64,000 nt of DNA from Eupeodes corollae (GCF_945859685.1 NC_079147.1:266590572-266654571), one strand, 5' to 3'. Positions 12,243 to 25,057 are shown, counted from the stretch's first letter. Made by a program: numbers and translations. Notes: generated by a model from the letters alone, not told the origin.

Positions 12243-13415
12243 ATACTGGAATGCATCAGAGAACACCTTGAGGCCACACTCGATGCCGAACAAGCAGGAT
12301 TCCGCGCTTGATCCTACTATATTGATCCTATTAACACCCTGCGGATCATAATTCAACAGTACTTTGAATATCAATCACCACTACACCTGCATCGACTTCG
12401 AGAATACCTTTGATAACGTTAACAGGAAGTATATCTGGTTAGCTTTGCGAAGGAGAGGCATCCCAGAAAAACTAATTGCTATTATTAAAGCAGCATATGA
12501 TGGATCCAAGTGTCACGTTCTGAACGATGATGGTAGGTTGTCAGATGACTATGAAATCCAAAGCGAAGTCAGACAGGGCTGTATTCTGTCTCCAATATTG
12601 TTTTTGTTGATGACAAGCATGTACTGCGCTTAGCTCTGTCAGTTAGCGGAGGGATCCAATGGAATTTGACATCCTATTTATAGCACTTGAATTAAGTTTG
12701 ATGTTGAATTAAGTGACGATGTTTGCTTACTCTCTCATAGGATCATAGATCTCTACAAATGACAACAAGTGTGGAGAGAGAAGTAGAAGTTGTGAGGCTG
12801 AAAAGTAATTCCGGAAAAACAAAAATGATCAATCTCGGAAGCCGACCATCCTCTCAAATAAATATTTTCTGGCAACTGGTGGAAAAATTGGAGACTTTCA
12901 ATACCTTGAAAGCATTGTTTCAAACCGAATAAAACGTCATCTACCACATCAGAAAAGCAAAAGAACCGTTCAGTATGCTGTCAAAAATTTGGAGGAATAA
13001 CTCAATCAGCTTAAAACAAAGCTACGACTGTTTCGCACAAATGTCGAATCTTTGCTTCTTCATGGGTGCAGCACTTCGAAGGTTACTTCAGCCATAACAA
13101 TAAAGCTGCAAACATTCGTAAATAGATGTCTTCGTAACATCCTAAGGATTTGCTGGCCAAACCCTATTTCAAAAGAGGTACTTCATAGAAGGACAGGTCA
13201 GGAGGCTATAGAATCTATAATACGAAGACGTAAGTGGCAATATGGATTGGCCATACGCTTCAAAAAAGTAACGACTGCATTACAGCCCAAGTAATGCAGT
13301 GGAATCTGCTGATACAAGAAGGAAGAAGAGCTGGACGACGGAATGAGCGTCACTAGACAAGAGTTGGATGTTGGACGATGGCGCGTAGGCGTAGTAGAGG
13401 CCCTATGATGATGCA
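12226..13415 (+). mobile_element. LINE family C, 3-prime half (RT and C-terminus)
   Basis: It resumes with QVILECIREHLEATLDAEQ at about 12233, then INTLRIIIQQ, motif A CIDFENTFDNVNRKYIW at 12385 and GIPEKLIAIIKAAYDG. Motif B is VRQGCILSPILFLL at 12570. The motif C region follows in a broken frame near 12710. The C-terminus is FVNRCLRNILRICWPNPIS (13110) and IRRRKWQYGLAIR, ending near 13410. The conserved second D of motif A is retained, but the YADD box and several frames are lost. This is the downstream half of the element begun at 9.78 kb. Confidence 0.8.
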
Positions 13416-13439
13416 CTGTCATTTAAAGATTAGTGCAGA

Positions 13440-14060
13440 GCTAACACTTGAGGCATTTTCTTTCAAAAGTCTGTAAAATTTCTGGCATATGCTGATGAAA
13501 TTGCGATAATTGAAGAAGGTTTGCGTGTTGTCAATAAGGCTTTTGTCAGTATTGAAACAGTTGAGTCAATAATTAGTCTAGCAGTTAATGAGGGCAAGAC
13601 AAAGTATAATATGTAATCAAGAAAAGACGTATAACACCGAACGGCGACGTCGCGATCAAAACGTCACCATCGACAGACGTAACTTTGATATTTAAGGTTA
13701 TTGTCTAACAAGACTGTGCTATGAATTCAGAAATCATCACCAACGCTAAGATCAAACCTAGAATCACTTTTGCTAATCGCTGTTTCTTTGGGCAATGGAT
13801 GCAATTGAGTAGTAAAACCCTCCCTCGAGCAACCAAAGTGTCTCTTTATAAGACTCTTATCATCACCGTCCTGCCATACAGTTGGCTAACACGTAGAGCG
13901 CAAGGAAAACAATGCTGCGGCCCAGAAAGTCTTCGAGTCTACACTCACAGGGCAGTACAATTAAGGAAAGCGCAAAAGTGGAAAGTGACATAGAGTGCGT
14001 AACTTTAAACAATTTGAGCTAGGGAACGAGTTAGGGAGAAGTTTTTGGGAACGGCGCCGT
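13440..14060 (+). mobile_element. RTE fragment (RT motif C to C-terminus)
   Basis: FLAYADEIAIIEEG at about 13480 corresponds to the RTE motif LAYADDIDIIGR with the second catalytic D changed to E. It is followed by VNEGKTKYN, a broken NVTIDR block, ITFANRCFFGQWMQLSSKTL and ATKVSLYKTLIIT (13740-13870), then KVFESTLTGQ near 13930. Frame changes are present throughout. No 3-prime tail is seen; the fragment fades at about 14.06 kb. Confidence 0.7.
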
Positions 14061-16167
14061 CTAGAAATAACACCAAATTTAGGTGATTGGCCTCATATCA
14101 CTTTGCTTATCCATTTATGGTAAAAAGTTACCCACCTTGAGGTCAGTTTCGTTGTCCGTTAGTAACGGGGAGTGATTTGTCTTATAAATGATCTAAGCTA
14201 CCTTTCAAGATGTTTCTGCATAGGAAGCTGTTTTATTGGTTCTTCTAATTTAAATCCAGCTTCCATAAACTCCATTCTTTATTTGGAAATCTCAATCCGC
14301 GTCAACTTATTCCAAGTCTTCAATCCTTCAAATTACTTCAATTTTCTACATATTAGCAATTCCAGCTTCTTCTTAATCGACAATGCATATATGACTAACG
14401 GATGCATAAGCGTGTTTTTAATATCTCCTCAACTTATTTAATAATAATATTTTTCTTTGATTAAGATTGATGAGAGTCTTTTTGATCGCACGTTTCTATT
14501 TGACAAGTTGCAATAAATCTCCATTTATATATATGTATGTACAATTTCCATCACAACTCTTGAATAGTCAAAACTGCCTATCTATCTATAAACGTGGATT
14601 CCAACATGATAATTATACCCGATGCATAAAATATTCAACTAACCCGCACGCTAATTAGTCGTACTTAATAGTGACTGAAAGAGCAAATTACCCGGTTTTG
14701 AGAGGCTTTGTATATGTATTCTTATGTGTATGTGAAGCCTCTGGCAGGCAGCACCATTAGTTGCATCTAGACATATTTTCACAACTTTACGACATCTTCC
14801 TAGCTTACCTAGGTTTATGCCATGATATGCGATGATGCGATGACAACAACTTGATAAGAACGAAAGTTCAAGTAACGATCCTTTGCTTTTGGTATGGTAC
14901 GGTATAGCAGTGTAGCAGAAGTTATGGTATATACTCGTATGTAGTTTAATCCTAAAATAAACGAAAGAATCTTTCAATGTTATGAACAAATTAAAGTCAG
15001 AATCTTCCAATTCGAAAGATCATCCTCAATCGTTTGGTTTTGTTGCATTTGTCGTGCTTCAACTTCCGTCGCTCCTGCCGCGTCCGTAAGCGTATACATA
15101 AAGCTGAAAGATGCTGAGCTGATGGTTGTGGTGCTTACCAAGAGTCAGTGCGTCTTTTAGAGTTGGAATGGTTGCAGACTTGGTCGTCTTTATGTGGTGT
15201 CTGCTATATATGTATCCTATCCGAATCCCAATCCAAATCCAAATCCAAATCCTGAACAACGCACACAGCAGCTTAACCAGCAATTACAACCGTCATGCGT
15301 CTCCGTGTTACGATATCGCCAGTAACAGTAACATGAGGTCCGCATGTTATCGGTTGCTCCTTCTCCGATTTTATTGATTTTCCACAATTGCTCCTATGAG
15401 CAGATTTTTATCGCACGCCAGCGTGTGTTGACGTATACGAAACGTAATTTATCGGGTAATTAGGATGGTCGCGACTACAATGTTTACCACGGGTATGGAT
15501 TCACCTCCTCAACATGCCACCAGTAGTATCAGAGAGACTCTGGGTTTGGGTTATATGTTTTGCCACGGTATTTTGAGACCTCACTACACGGGTTTGGTTT
15601 TATGTTTTTGGTTGCGTTTCATTTTTGTTTTTGTTTTTGATTCAGCCAACGAATGTCGTCTGATGGTGGGATTCGATCTCCCCGCTCTCTCCTTTGCTGA
15701 TTTTCCAAATAGAACAAGTTGCGTAAAACGTGTAATCAAAAAGTCACAAGTGTCAACGGTGAGAACTTTTATGTGCCTTCCATTCTACGAGCTATACAAC
15801 AATTAGCCTTACACTAAATGGTTTAGCTTTTTGAAATTAGATCTCGTTTTATCTCTTTTTTTTCAGAAGCTTGTTTCTAGTGAATTTATGCCATAGGTTT
15901 GCTCTAAGGTGAATATAATACTGATCTTAGGTTTAAGTAAGTTTTAGATAAAAGTTATATAATGTTTCAATGTGTTGTTGATTCATTAATCTTTCCACTT
16001 TTATTTGTTTGTTTAGTTTTTACTTGTCAAGTGTCAAAATATGACAGCTGGTCATTAAAAGGAAATATATTATATTTTGACTGCCTAAAAAATCGATTTT
16101 CCTTACTTAAACACTAAAATTGTTTATATTAGTTAATTAAAGGAAGCATAAGCTTAATTCCAGAACT
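14061..16167. other. Non-repetitive DNA, no gene seen
   Basis: Frames at 14651-15010 (minus) and 15465-15806 (plus) are open for more than 100 codons but show no domain, no start context and no conserved-looking composition. A short (AAATCC)n array lies at about 15220-15253. Confidence 0.35.
15220..15253. repeat. Short (AAATCC)n microsatellite
   Basis: About five imperfect hexamer units, ccgaatcccaatccaaatcc and onward. Confidence 0.7.
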
Positions 16168-16193
16168 GACGAGACTTTTGCAAAAGTTTCGTC
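16168..16193. repeat. 26-bp palindrome
   Basis: A perfect central 14-bp palindrome, acttttgcaaaagt, lies inside arms gacga/tcgtc with one mismatched pair. It is followed by an AT-rich frame (16245-16463) that I do not recognise. It may be a remnant hairpin of a small transposon. Confidence 0.6.
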
Positions 16194-16789
16194 TTGTATG
16201 ATAATTTCGAAGGAAGAATTAAACCTTAAAATTTTGATATTCAAATGAATTTTGTTAAGACAATTTTAAATCCTTTTAAGTATTGCTATGCATCAATGGA
16301 ATTTATAAAACATACGCAGCCTTTTGACAGTGAAACTCGCTTAAGAGAACTATTAAAAAACATGCACCCAAGAGTATTTCAAATATCCACTAAGGGAATG
16401 TTTTATATGATATATTTATGTTTTGGACATATTAAGAAATTCAAATATCATTGTCATTATTAAATTGTTTATTAATCTAAGAAATAAAGTTGAAATTAAC
16501 GTATGAGTTAACGGGGCTTTAACTTAGTTTAATTTAACTTAAACGGTGTTTCTTAGAACTAATTGTTGATCGACAAATACTTGATATGAAACTCATGTAA
16601 GTTGTTTTTTCTGCTTAAGCTAGTTACACTGTAAACAAAAATGGCGGTCAAAAACATACAGTCTCGTCTTGGATGCCTTTAAGATAGTATCGTCTCATCT
16701 AGGCCAATACTATTTTAGTCTCTTGTCTAGTCTCAGATTTATAAACTACAGGACCAATTCACTTTGAAAAACCTTAGTGAAAACCTTAC

Positions 16790-18112
16790 TTACTTACTTA
16801 CGTAAGGTGGCGCTACAGTCCGCGGTGGACATGGGCCTCAACCTACATTTGTCTCCAGCTAGCTGTCTCAAGTTTTGCACGCCAAGTTCGTTGAGGTCAT
16901 CACCCACCTGAGTGCGCCAACTGAGTCACGGTCTTCCTCTACTGCGCCGTCGCTCGAAATTGGATTCGGAGACCTTCCGGGCTGGAGCGTTGATGTCCAT
17001 TCGCTATACATGACCTATCCATCTAAGCCGTTGGACTTTAAATCTGTTTACTAGGTCAATGTCGCTGTACAGCCCATACAGTTATATCTTCACCTCCATT
17101 CTACATCAATTCGTACGGGACCAAAAATCACCCGAAGAATTTTTCTCTCGAAGCTTCCTAAGACGCTCTTATCTTTATTTGACAGGTCCAGCCCTCAGCG
17201 CTATAAATGAGAACCGGGATGATGAGTGTCTTATAGGTGGTGATTTTAGATGCTCGAGAGAGGACTTTACTTCTCAATTGCCTTCTAAGTTATAGTTGTC
17301 CATGGTGACGTTTTGTCTAACACGTATATACTTTGTCTTGCCCTCATTGACCACTAATCTTCTTCGCTTCTGTCACAATGCTCAAAAACGCTCCACTGAA
17401 ATCACGCTTTGATCTTCCAATTATGTCAATATCATCTGCGTATCCGAGTAATTGGATGGACCTTTGGAAGATTGTGCCTCTAGTGTTGACGGTTGAGTTT
17501 TGCACAATTCTTTCCAGAACGATGTTGCAGAAGTCGCGTGACAGTGCATCGCCTTGTCTAACATCTTTTTTGACATCAAATGAATAAGTGAGATGTTTTC
17601 CGACCTTTATAGAGCAGTGGGCCTTCTCCATCGTCATTCTGCACAAACGGATAAGTTTGACAGGGATGCCAAAATTAGACATTGCTCGGTAGAGCTCTTT
17701 CCTATAGATGGTGTGATACGCGACTTTAAAATCGATAAAGAGGTGGTGGGTATAGATTTGAAGTTCCTGGGTTTTTTCCAAGATCTGCCGTAGTCTGAAT
17801 ATTTGGTCGATAGTGGACTTTTCTGGTCTGAAGCCACACTGCTAACTACCAATCAGGTTGTTGACGAATGGCTTCAGACGTTCACATAATACGGCAGAGA
17901 GGATCTTATACGCAATGCTTAGGAGACTGATGCCTCTGTAGTTGGCGCAATTTAGAGGAACTCCTTTCTTATGTATCGTGCATACTATGCTGAGATTCCA
18001 CTCATCGGGCATGCTTTCTTCCGACCGTATTTTGAATGCTTCCTAACAACTCATCGCCTGCCGCTTTGAATAGTTCGGCAGAAATGCCATTAGCTCCAGC
18101 TGGCTTAAGCTA
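16790..18112 (-). mobile_element. RTE non-LTR retrotransposon, 5-prime truncated
   Basis: Runs on the minus strand. The 3-prime tail is at 16790-16818, reading (CTTA)n then ggtggcgctacagtcc on the plus strand. The RT is well preserved at 17344-17781: THHLFIDFKVAYHTIYRKEL (motif A), FGIPVKLIRLCRMTM, DVRQGDALSRDFCNIVL (motif B) and GYADDIDIIGRSKRD (motif C with both aspartates). Upstream, RLKPFVNNLIG and CGFRPEKST are readable to about 17.95 kb. The C-terminal part (16.82-17.34 kb) is in broken frames with an internal deletion after motif C. The 5-prime end stops near 18112, so no endonuclease is present. This is the clearest intact RT core in the window. Confidence 0.85.
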
Positions 18113-18439
18113 CAAAAAGATGATATTTCTTAAATTTTGTAAGTCTTTTCTATATGTAAATGTAAAATTTAAAATTAAAGCTATTTATTTTGTTAATGAG
18201 CCAAATAACGAATCAAGTCAGTCTCCCGTCCATTGAATTTAATAATTTTAATACATTTCCAGTGGAAACATTTTATCATCTGTTTTTAGGCTTTTACTTC
18301 AGCCAACTTACAGAACAAAATTTGAAAGCATATTTTTTAATTTCGTACGTAAAAAAGTAAATTTGCTAACCCTAAACGATTTAAGCATCTTATTGTCTCT
18401 TAAAATTGAACTTAAGCTTAAATGAGTCATGAGTCCTCG

Positions 18440-19600
18440 TGTTCTTGAGAGCTTAAACGATGTTATGGATCTTGATATACACATCTGCTGACCACGATAG
18501 TATTCTCCCGATTGTTCTGAAGGGGTGTTCTTCCACGCTAGTGTTTGGCACGAAATTCTCTTATCGAAAATGCGTACTTTTGATATTGATGAATCTCTTC
18601 CGCGATGAATTAGAAACTACCTTTCTAATCCTTCAATACAAGTTGTATTGGATGGTTTCAAATCTGAAACTCATAAAATAAACGCTGGTGTGCCCCAGGG
18701 CTCTATTTTGTGTCCTACTCTTTTCCAAATATTCATAAATTATCTCTTGTTTGCCACTTCTAATCCATTGAACTGTTTCGCTGATAACAGTACCCTCAGA
18801 TTTTCATATCCGTTTCTAGATTCACATCCTTGTCCTTCGGATGTGGCACTTCAAGGGCAGCGTAAGTTAAGCACATTAAATTCTGATCTGCATAGCACTG
18901 CCCGATGGGGATTAAATAAACGTTTAGAATTCAATGCTTCAAAAACTCAATGCTGTCCTGCGTAACGCTGTAAACGCCGATGCCACTATCCATGAGGGAT
19001 ACTTCCATCTAGGAAACTAATCACCTTTCAGTACCTGTTATGTGTATCATACATCAACTTTTATGAAATGATCACAAAAAGGATATTGTCAAAAATGCTG
19101 CTACGTGCTTAGAATTTCTCTGACGGTGCAAGAAAATGTGCATCCCTTCTGATCTCACTGTAATTTACAAAATCTTCATTCGTCCAAAACTTGAGTATAT
19201 TTCTCATATTTGGTGCAGGTGCCCCTTAAACAAGTTATAGTCTTAGATAGGAATCAAAAAAGAGCTTTGAAAATAATAGGCGATACAACTTTAACGGAAA
19301 CATTTGCATCACTTGAGGACTGCCGCAATGTCTCATACCTTTTGTTGTGTTAAAGATATTTTAACAAACAGTTGCGTTCTCCCCCTCCCATCAAGCAATT
19401 CAGCCGTAATACTCCCACTTCCAGGAACGCTCATTAGTTTACCCTTGAGCTCAATTCGAAGATACAGTAAAGTATAGAGGTTTTTTTTTGAAAGACTCAT
19501 CGAGAATGTGAAATTCTTTTCCGAGCTCAGTTTTTTCATCCTAATTTTAATATTAAAAATTTAAAAACCAATGTACCAATATCTCCTTTTAAATCCTTCC
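18440..19600 (+). mobile_element. LINE family B, partial RT to C-terminus
   Basis: MRTFDIDESLP..WIRNYLSN and VLDGFKSETHKINAGVPQGS (motif B) lead into ILCPTLFQIFINYLL at 18540-18760. CFADNSTLRF is the motif C region (FADD to FADN), followed by FLDSHPCPSDV, LNSDLHSTARWGLNKRLEFN and a thumb-like block. Then comes a broken KCLEFLxRCKK region to 19.3 kb. The C-terminal signature SRM, stop, NSFPSSVF sits near 19520, with a stop in place of W. The second catalytic aspartate is lost, so it is dead. It matches the fragments at 8.7 kb and 2.7-3.2 kb. Confidence 0.75.
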
Positions 19601-22092
19601 CTATTTTCCTTACACTCGCATTATGTTTTAACGTGAACATGTCAACATGGATATTAATAACCCCTTGAGTGGCTTGAGTATTTGGCTCCATTATATGCAG
19701 TCATAAAAGTAAATTTCTGACGAGTTATATTTCTTTTTTGACATTTGTTTTATTTAACTTGTCGAAAATTTTGTAAGTGATTTCACAATTGGGTTTGCTC
19801 ATTTTAAACCACTTGAGCTTTTTATTATTTTAAACTAAACTTGGTTAGTAATTTGGTAAATACAAATGACAGCTGATTTTTTAAATTCAAAGGTCTGTTC
19901 CCTTGATTTAGGTTTGTTTGTTTTGTTTTACTTCGTTTTTGCATGAATTGTCACTTTTAAAAAATGGTTCAGATGCACAGTTTTTACCACATCAGTACTT
20001 TACAAATTTCAGCAAAGGATTAACATTTTGTAAAAGCTATCAATTTTAATAAAGTAAATAGTTTTTTTTTAATGATTTTGTGTCAAAGACCAATTGGAAA
20101 AAATATTGAATCGTGGGCAGTGTGATTGGAAAGACTCGAAAAACATTTTCTGAATCAATCATACTTGAATCCTACACAAACAAATTTTAAGATAAGGACT
20201 TAAGATAAAAACGTTGTCATAGAAAATACAATAATAAAAAAAAACTATTTTAGATAAAATTAACTTTTGAGATAACACAAATGCCAAGTTTGTTAAGATC
20301 CAATCCAATAAGAGATTTCTTTAATATGATGTGACATAAAAAGATCATGAATACAAGGTTTCGAAAGACTTCTCTTTACTATACACTCAAATTAATGTTT
20401 CCAGTTTGATATTTTCAAATCCATCGAGTATTAAATCTTAAGTGCTAGATTTATGGTCAAATGTTAATCCATAGTTAAGAATCATTGCACCTGATGAATC
20501 GAAATGTTAACATTTTTACAACCAACAACAAGAGAAAGGGAGATAGAAGAGCATTCATTTCTTATCCCATATACTAATCCAAAATACGATTAGTCGTTTT
20601 TAGGATATAATTTTGTTTGAAATTATGTTCCATTCGCATATAAGTGCATAAAGCTATGTACCTACTTACCTATGGGTTTTTCTTCAGTTTTTCGTATTGT
20701 AATCAATTTGAAAATTATGGCGCTAGTAATGGTCATTATAATGATGATAGTGTTTGGCGGTGGCAGAAAGAGGTGAAAAACTAGCAATGGAGGTGGCGAT
20801 AATAACAATTAATCGCGCAACGACTTTGGGCTACAGCAGGAATTGGAATTATAAAAGAGGGGATATCGCCCGCCGCCACCAGCCGCCAGCCGATGCACTG
20901 GCGATGGTAGTTTTGTGTGGCTGTGACTGTGGCACGTCGATTTGGCGGACTGATACCACAAGTTTACCGAGTTATAGTTACTTTACTTGGCTAGCAGTGG
21001 TGGCATGCTGTGTCAATAAGACGACATTAAAATCCATCGAATGATATACGATACGACCGCCTTTCGATTTCTCAACGAAAGCCATCTTTGGCGATACTGG
21101 TGGTGGTGGTCGTCGTCGTCGTTGTCATTGTCGTGCAGTCGTGTTGTCGCGTCGCGTCAGGAGAAGCATTTTTAATAGTTCAATGCAGTACGGTGGTAGC
21201 ATAATGTTCAGTTCATCGCAGAGTAGCTCTCGTTCGATTTGCGGTCAAATCTCAAGTCTGTGCTGGTATTTAGCACTCGCTGCTGCTGGTCATCATCCAC
21301 CGCCAGCGCGCCGGCCGGCCGACCGCCACGGTGCTTTATGTGCAATTATTTACGCTTACGAATAAAATGCTAATGTAGACTATGGAGATAAAAAAAGAAA
21401 ACAAACATGACCACATATCAAATGAAGCTCAATGTTTATTGGTCAATGAAATAATTTTTGCTTGAGGCATCTTATTTCGATATTAAATAATAAACTCAAT
21501 TTAGAACTTGAATGCAAGTTAAAAAGAGTATGGAACTTTCGAAGCTATAGCTATGATAAAGTTAAGAATCGAAGAAGTAAAGTTGCAATTCGGAAGAAGA
21601 CTTTAGACTCTTATATATTTATGTTGAAATATGTGATTGTCAACTTATACGAAATATAGACCGATAGCAGAGTTAGTTAGAAGAAACATTGGCAGATAGA
21701 AAAGTTAGTAGGTTGATTTCCGTCAGCTACAGACATTAATAACTAGTGACAACTTTTAATTTATCGTTCTACGTTTTTTTTTCCAAATTTTGCTAATTTG
21801 ATAAATGGAAAAATAAAGTAGGTACTAAAGATGAGACTTAGTTGCCGTCAGTTGATATTGAACATTAAACATACTAAAACAAAACCAAAATTGTCTGAGT
21901 TAAAAGCGAATTAAAGGTAAATTAAACTTTTTACTGCTTTTAAAACTTTTTGATCTGTAAATTTTGTTTTTCTAAGTAGGAAATCATGTACAAAATTCTA
22001 TACTATGACAATTTTATCAACAAATACTTTAGTTTAATGGATACCTGTAAAAGATAGAATATTCTGAAGAAAAAAGACGTAGGTTCGTTCAA
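19601..22092. other. No gene seen; balanced island at 20.7-21.4 kb
   Basis: Mostly AT-rich. From 20750 to 21360 the composition shifts, with GCC/CGC-rich patches (20865-20900, 21300-21335). The frames 20754-21044 and 21141-21365 are open, but they are low complexity and I see no domain. This may be regulatory DNA. Confidence 0.35.
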
Positions 22093-22955
22093 ATATTTAA
22101 ATTTCCTATTATGTCACGATCTTTGTCCGCGATGGACTCATAAACTAACTGACCGATTCAAATTTGTACACCGTGTGCAGTTTGATCCAACTTGAAAGAT
22201 AAGATAGCTTACATCTCAATTTATGATCAAATTATTTTTCTATTAATTGACTTACATTTATGACAGTAGAGGTTAAATTTATTTTGTAATAAACAAAATG
22301 CAGTGAATTTTACTTTTTCAGTTTTTGGTATTAGCACAGCCAACCACGTGTAACTAAGAATGCCACCACATAACCGAAACTAAAAATATTCTTGAAGCAA
22401 TCATTTTAACTGGAAAATTTCAAATTTAAAAGTGGTCCTGTTTCCAAGTATTTCAATGATACAATCAGATTCTACCATACCGTTCTGAAGGTAACAGTTT
22501 CCAATTTATTTAGCTTTTGCATGTGTAGAATTAAGTCTCAAGGCCAAACAATTTCCATTTTGTGGTTAAGATTTGGAAATTCCAATGACAGGTTAGCCAA
22601 AATGTTGTGCACCGACTGCTGCTAAATAAAATTAAAATCAAAAGTATAAATCATTCAAAATAATTAATATTATTGATAGAAGATTTTAAACTATCGGCCT
22701 TAGCTACACCATTAATAAGTTTAACTACTTGAATACAAATAATAAGCTTTCAATTTTCGTTCTTAAATAAAAGTTTCATTGTAATAAGGGGTAACGGTAT
22801 TAGAACATCAGTCATGAAGGTCGCCATGATTTTTTTTTTACAAATGGCATCTATTTAAAAAAGCATGGTGGTGTCCATGTGTGATGTTCTCCTACCGTTC
22901 CCCATACATAGTTTACAACAAAACCTTAGCCACAACAACGCGTGGCCGGGTCAGC
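22093..22955 (+). repeat. Interspersed non-coding repeat, family unassigned
   Basis: Contains phrases I associate with a widespread dipteran repeat: ttgtccgcgatggactc (22125), caccgtgtgcagtttgatcc (22170), agatagcttacatctca and gaatgccaccacataaccga. It ends in aacgcgtggccgggtcagc at about 22940. No coding. Its class is not determinable from the sequence alone. Confidence 0.4.
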
Positions 22956-23316
22956 GTGTATTTTATATATACTTTAAAAATACTTTACCATAGATAAAAG
23001 CAAACAAATTCAATTTTCATTTAAGTAAGTAAGTAATTTATTTATTAACATTCCTTTCTTAACAATCAAACACATAACTTGAAATATTAAAAAAGTTTGA
23101 AAACATTTGTGAACGTTTTATATTTTTATTTTAGTTTAACATTATATGAAAAATCTTAAAATTAAGGATTATTCTGTATTTAATAATAACCTATACTTGT
23201 AAATTACTTTCAGATACTTACTTAAAGTTTTGCAGTCATGCTCGTTTAGGACGAAGATAGATTCTTCTGAGGCCTCGGCCACGCAGTAAGCGGCTGAGCG
23301 GCTAAGCAATATCTAC

Positions 23317-23422
23317 GTGTGTCTATCGAATTTTTTGATTTGCTGCTTGAAAAAGTGCGTCCTAGATTAATAAAACAAAGAATTGCTATTGCTCCAGAGC
23401 AGAGATTGGCTTTAACTTTAAG
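23317..23422 (+). pseudogene. Harbinger transposase, first visible exon
   Basis: Encodes IEFFDLLLEKVRPRLIKQR and then APEQRLALTLR, the segment just before the LRFLATG motif of PIF/Harbinger transposases. The N-terminal ~40 residues are absent; the reading begins directly beside the terminal repeat. The exon ends ..TTAAG, followed by GATTGT where a GT donor is expected, so the donor appears mutated. Joining to 24013 restores the frame (TLR-FLATGY), which supports the intron. Confidence 0.7.
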
Positions 23423-23459
23423 GATTGTACATTTATTATTAAATTTCTAACTTTTTTGT

Positions 23460-23951
23460 TTCATTAGTTTTAAGTTTTTCCAAAATAATCTTTTGGATGT
23501 CGGCCCTTACTTACAGTTTGTCCAACAATGGATTTTTTTCATAAACGGCAATAAAATTTTAAAGAATTGTCGATCTTCGCAGTCTTCCTCCTTTTCCATT
23601 TCTGATTTCAACAACTTAAGCCTTTTCCTTTCCAAATTTAAAAATTCGGAATCCACGTCCATGGCTGAGCTCTTCCTTATTTTTGGCTAATGTGGCGGAT
23701 GGGCGTTGGCTATCGTTTTGTTTTTTTAATACTTCTTCTTCATCGCCCAGCAAATCACCCAATATATCAGTGATGATCAGCAGCATCCACAGGTACTGAC
23801 AAATTTCCCTCAGTTGGATCTGGCACAATGGTATCTTTAATGAATGCCATAGATTCGAAGTATGGCCATTTTATTTTAATGAAAGTTGCTTTGTGGAGGT
23901 TTTTACGATATGTGTCTTTTAGGTTCTTCATCTTATTTTTTCCGTCCACTC
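23460..23951 (-). pseudogene. MADF-BESS protein, exon 2 (Harbinger partner protein)
   Basis: Minus strand. A polypyrimidine tract and AG acceptor at 23952-23953 precede VDGKNKMKNLKDTYRKNL and WPYFESMAFIKDTI, the C-terminal half of a MADF (Myb/SANT-like) DNA-binding domain. After an acidic linker (DEEEVLKKQ, frame change near 23790), the sequence DRQFFKILLPFMKK near 23560 and, in another frame, ADIQKIILEKL form a BESS protein-interaction motif. At least two frameshifts and an in-frame stop after DAADHH show decay. In flies, PIF-like elements are known to encode a MADF partner that helps target the transposase; that role is inferred here. Confidence 0.75.
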
Positions 23952-24012
23952 CTAAAAAAAAACGTCATTTTTTATATTAATTTTATATTTATATATTATA
24001 TAATATTTTCAG

Positions 24013-24887
24013 GTTTCTTGCTACTGGCTATTCTTTTAGAAATGTGGCATTTGCTTTTCGTATGGGCAGAAGCACGGTCAGTGCAATCGTTTCGGAGACT
24101 TCTGTTATTATATGAAAAGAACTTGTTAATGAATATATGCCAGCTCCAACAACAGAACATCTTAAAACAGTGATCAACGATTACTATACGCGTTGGAAGT
24201 TCCCTAACTATTTTGGCAGTATTGATGGCAAACATTGTCAAATTAAATGTCCAGCAAGCTCTGGATTAAATTATTTCAATTATATGCATTATTTCTTCAT
24301 TGCACTGCAAGCTGTAGCTGATGTTGACAAAAATGTTCTCACAATAGAAGTTGGTGGGAGAGGAAAACAAAGTGATGGCGGAACTTTTGCAGGCTCAAAA
24401 TTATTTACGTTGGTTGAAACTGAGATGTTCAATGTGCCTCCTCCACAGGCACTGCCGGAATCAAATATTGTACTACGGAATTATTTGATAGGTGATGAAA
24501 CTTATCCTTTGAAACCTTATTTGTTAAGACCGTAATCACGGAGGGATTTAAATGCACGAAATGAACATTTTAACGATCGACTTTCAACGGCAAGAAAATG
24601 TATAAAATGTGCATTTCGAATAATGGGGTCAAAATGGCTCTTTTTGCAAAAAAAAACATTGAAACGAAACCGAGAACGGCGATAAATTTAATAAAATGTG
24701 CTTGCACAATTTTGTGAGAGAGTTCGATGGAGACAGTGATTTGGACTATATACAAGTAACAAGTAACGACGCAGTACTAACTGGCAACGCAGCAGCAGCA
24801 GGTTACTGTTTTAATAGAAGTACCAATACACCTCTGGATGTTCGAAGTAAAATAATGGAGTATTTTTTTGATTTTGCACACTAAACC
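24013..24887 (+). pseudogene. Harbinger transposase, main exon (DDE_Tnp_4 type)
   Basis: Starts after a tataatattttcag acceptor and continues FLATGYSFRNVAFAFRMGRS and TVSAIVSE. Then come WKFPNYFGSIDGKHCQIKCP (first catalytic D at 24224), VGGRGKQSDGGTFAGSKLF and LIGDETYPLKPYLLRP (second D at 24494). After that RLSTARKCIKCAFRIMGSKW follows, and finally, in other frames, CLHNFVREFDGDSDLDY to 24884. Defects: a stop replaces the expected W near 24113, a stop follows LLRP (24534), and there are two frameshifts in 24650-24700. The catalytic acid is also changed: IECAF-type E is K (AAA at 24605). It most resembles HARBI1/PIF transposases and is certainly inactive. Confidence 0.88.
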
Positions 24888-24948
24888 ATAGGTGTTAACT
24901 TTCTATGCACTAAACTATGTATCACATAAACTTTAAATAAAAACTTAC

Positions 24949-25057
24949 CACTAAAACCACAAATTTCACCAACTTCCTTAAATAATTTTCTATCTTGCCA
25001 TAAATCTGTTCGAGATTGCACGCATGAAATTAACAACTCAATGTTTACTTCCGCCAT
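24949..25057 (-). pseudogene. MADF-BESS protein, exon 1
   Basis: Minus strand. ATG at 25057 opens MAEVNIELLISCVQSRTDLW, then QDRKLFKEVGEICGFS, the N-terminal half of a MADF domain with its typical LW and the EV/I G motif. The exon ends exactly at a consensus GTAAGT donor (24948-24943). It is 109 nt, leaving phase 1, which joins in frame to the acceptor at 23952 (GFS-G-VDGKNK). The inferred 997-nt intron contains the whole main exon of the transposase on the other strand. No defect is seen in this exon. Confidence 0.75.

Noticed and set aside
14651..15010. 119-codon minus frame
   Set aside because: No domain and no start or splice context. It lies in non-repetitive DNA where frames of this length occur by chance.
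16245..16463. 72-codon plus frame between a palindrome and an RTE
   Set aside because: Starts with ATG but shows no recognisable motif, and chance is likely in this AT-rich stretch.
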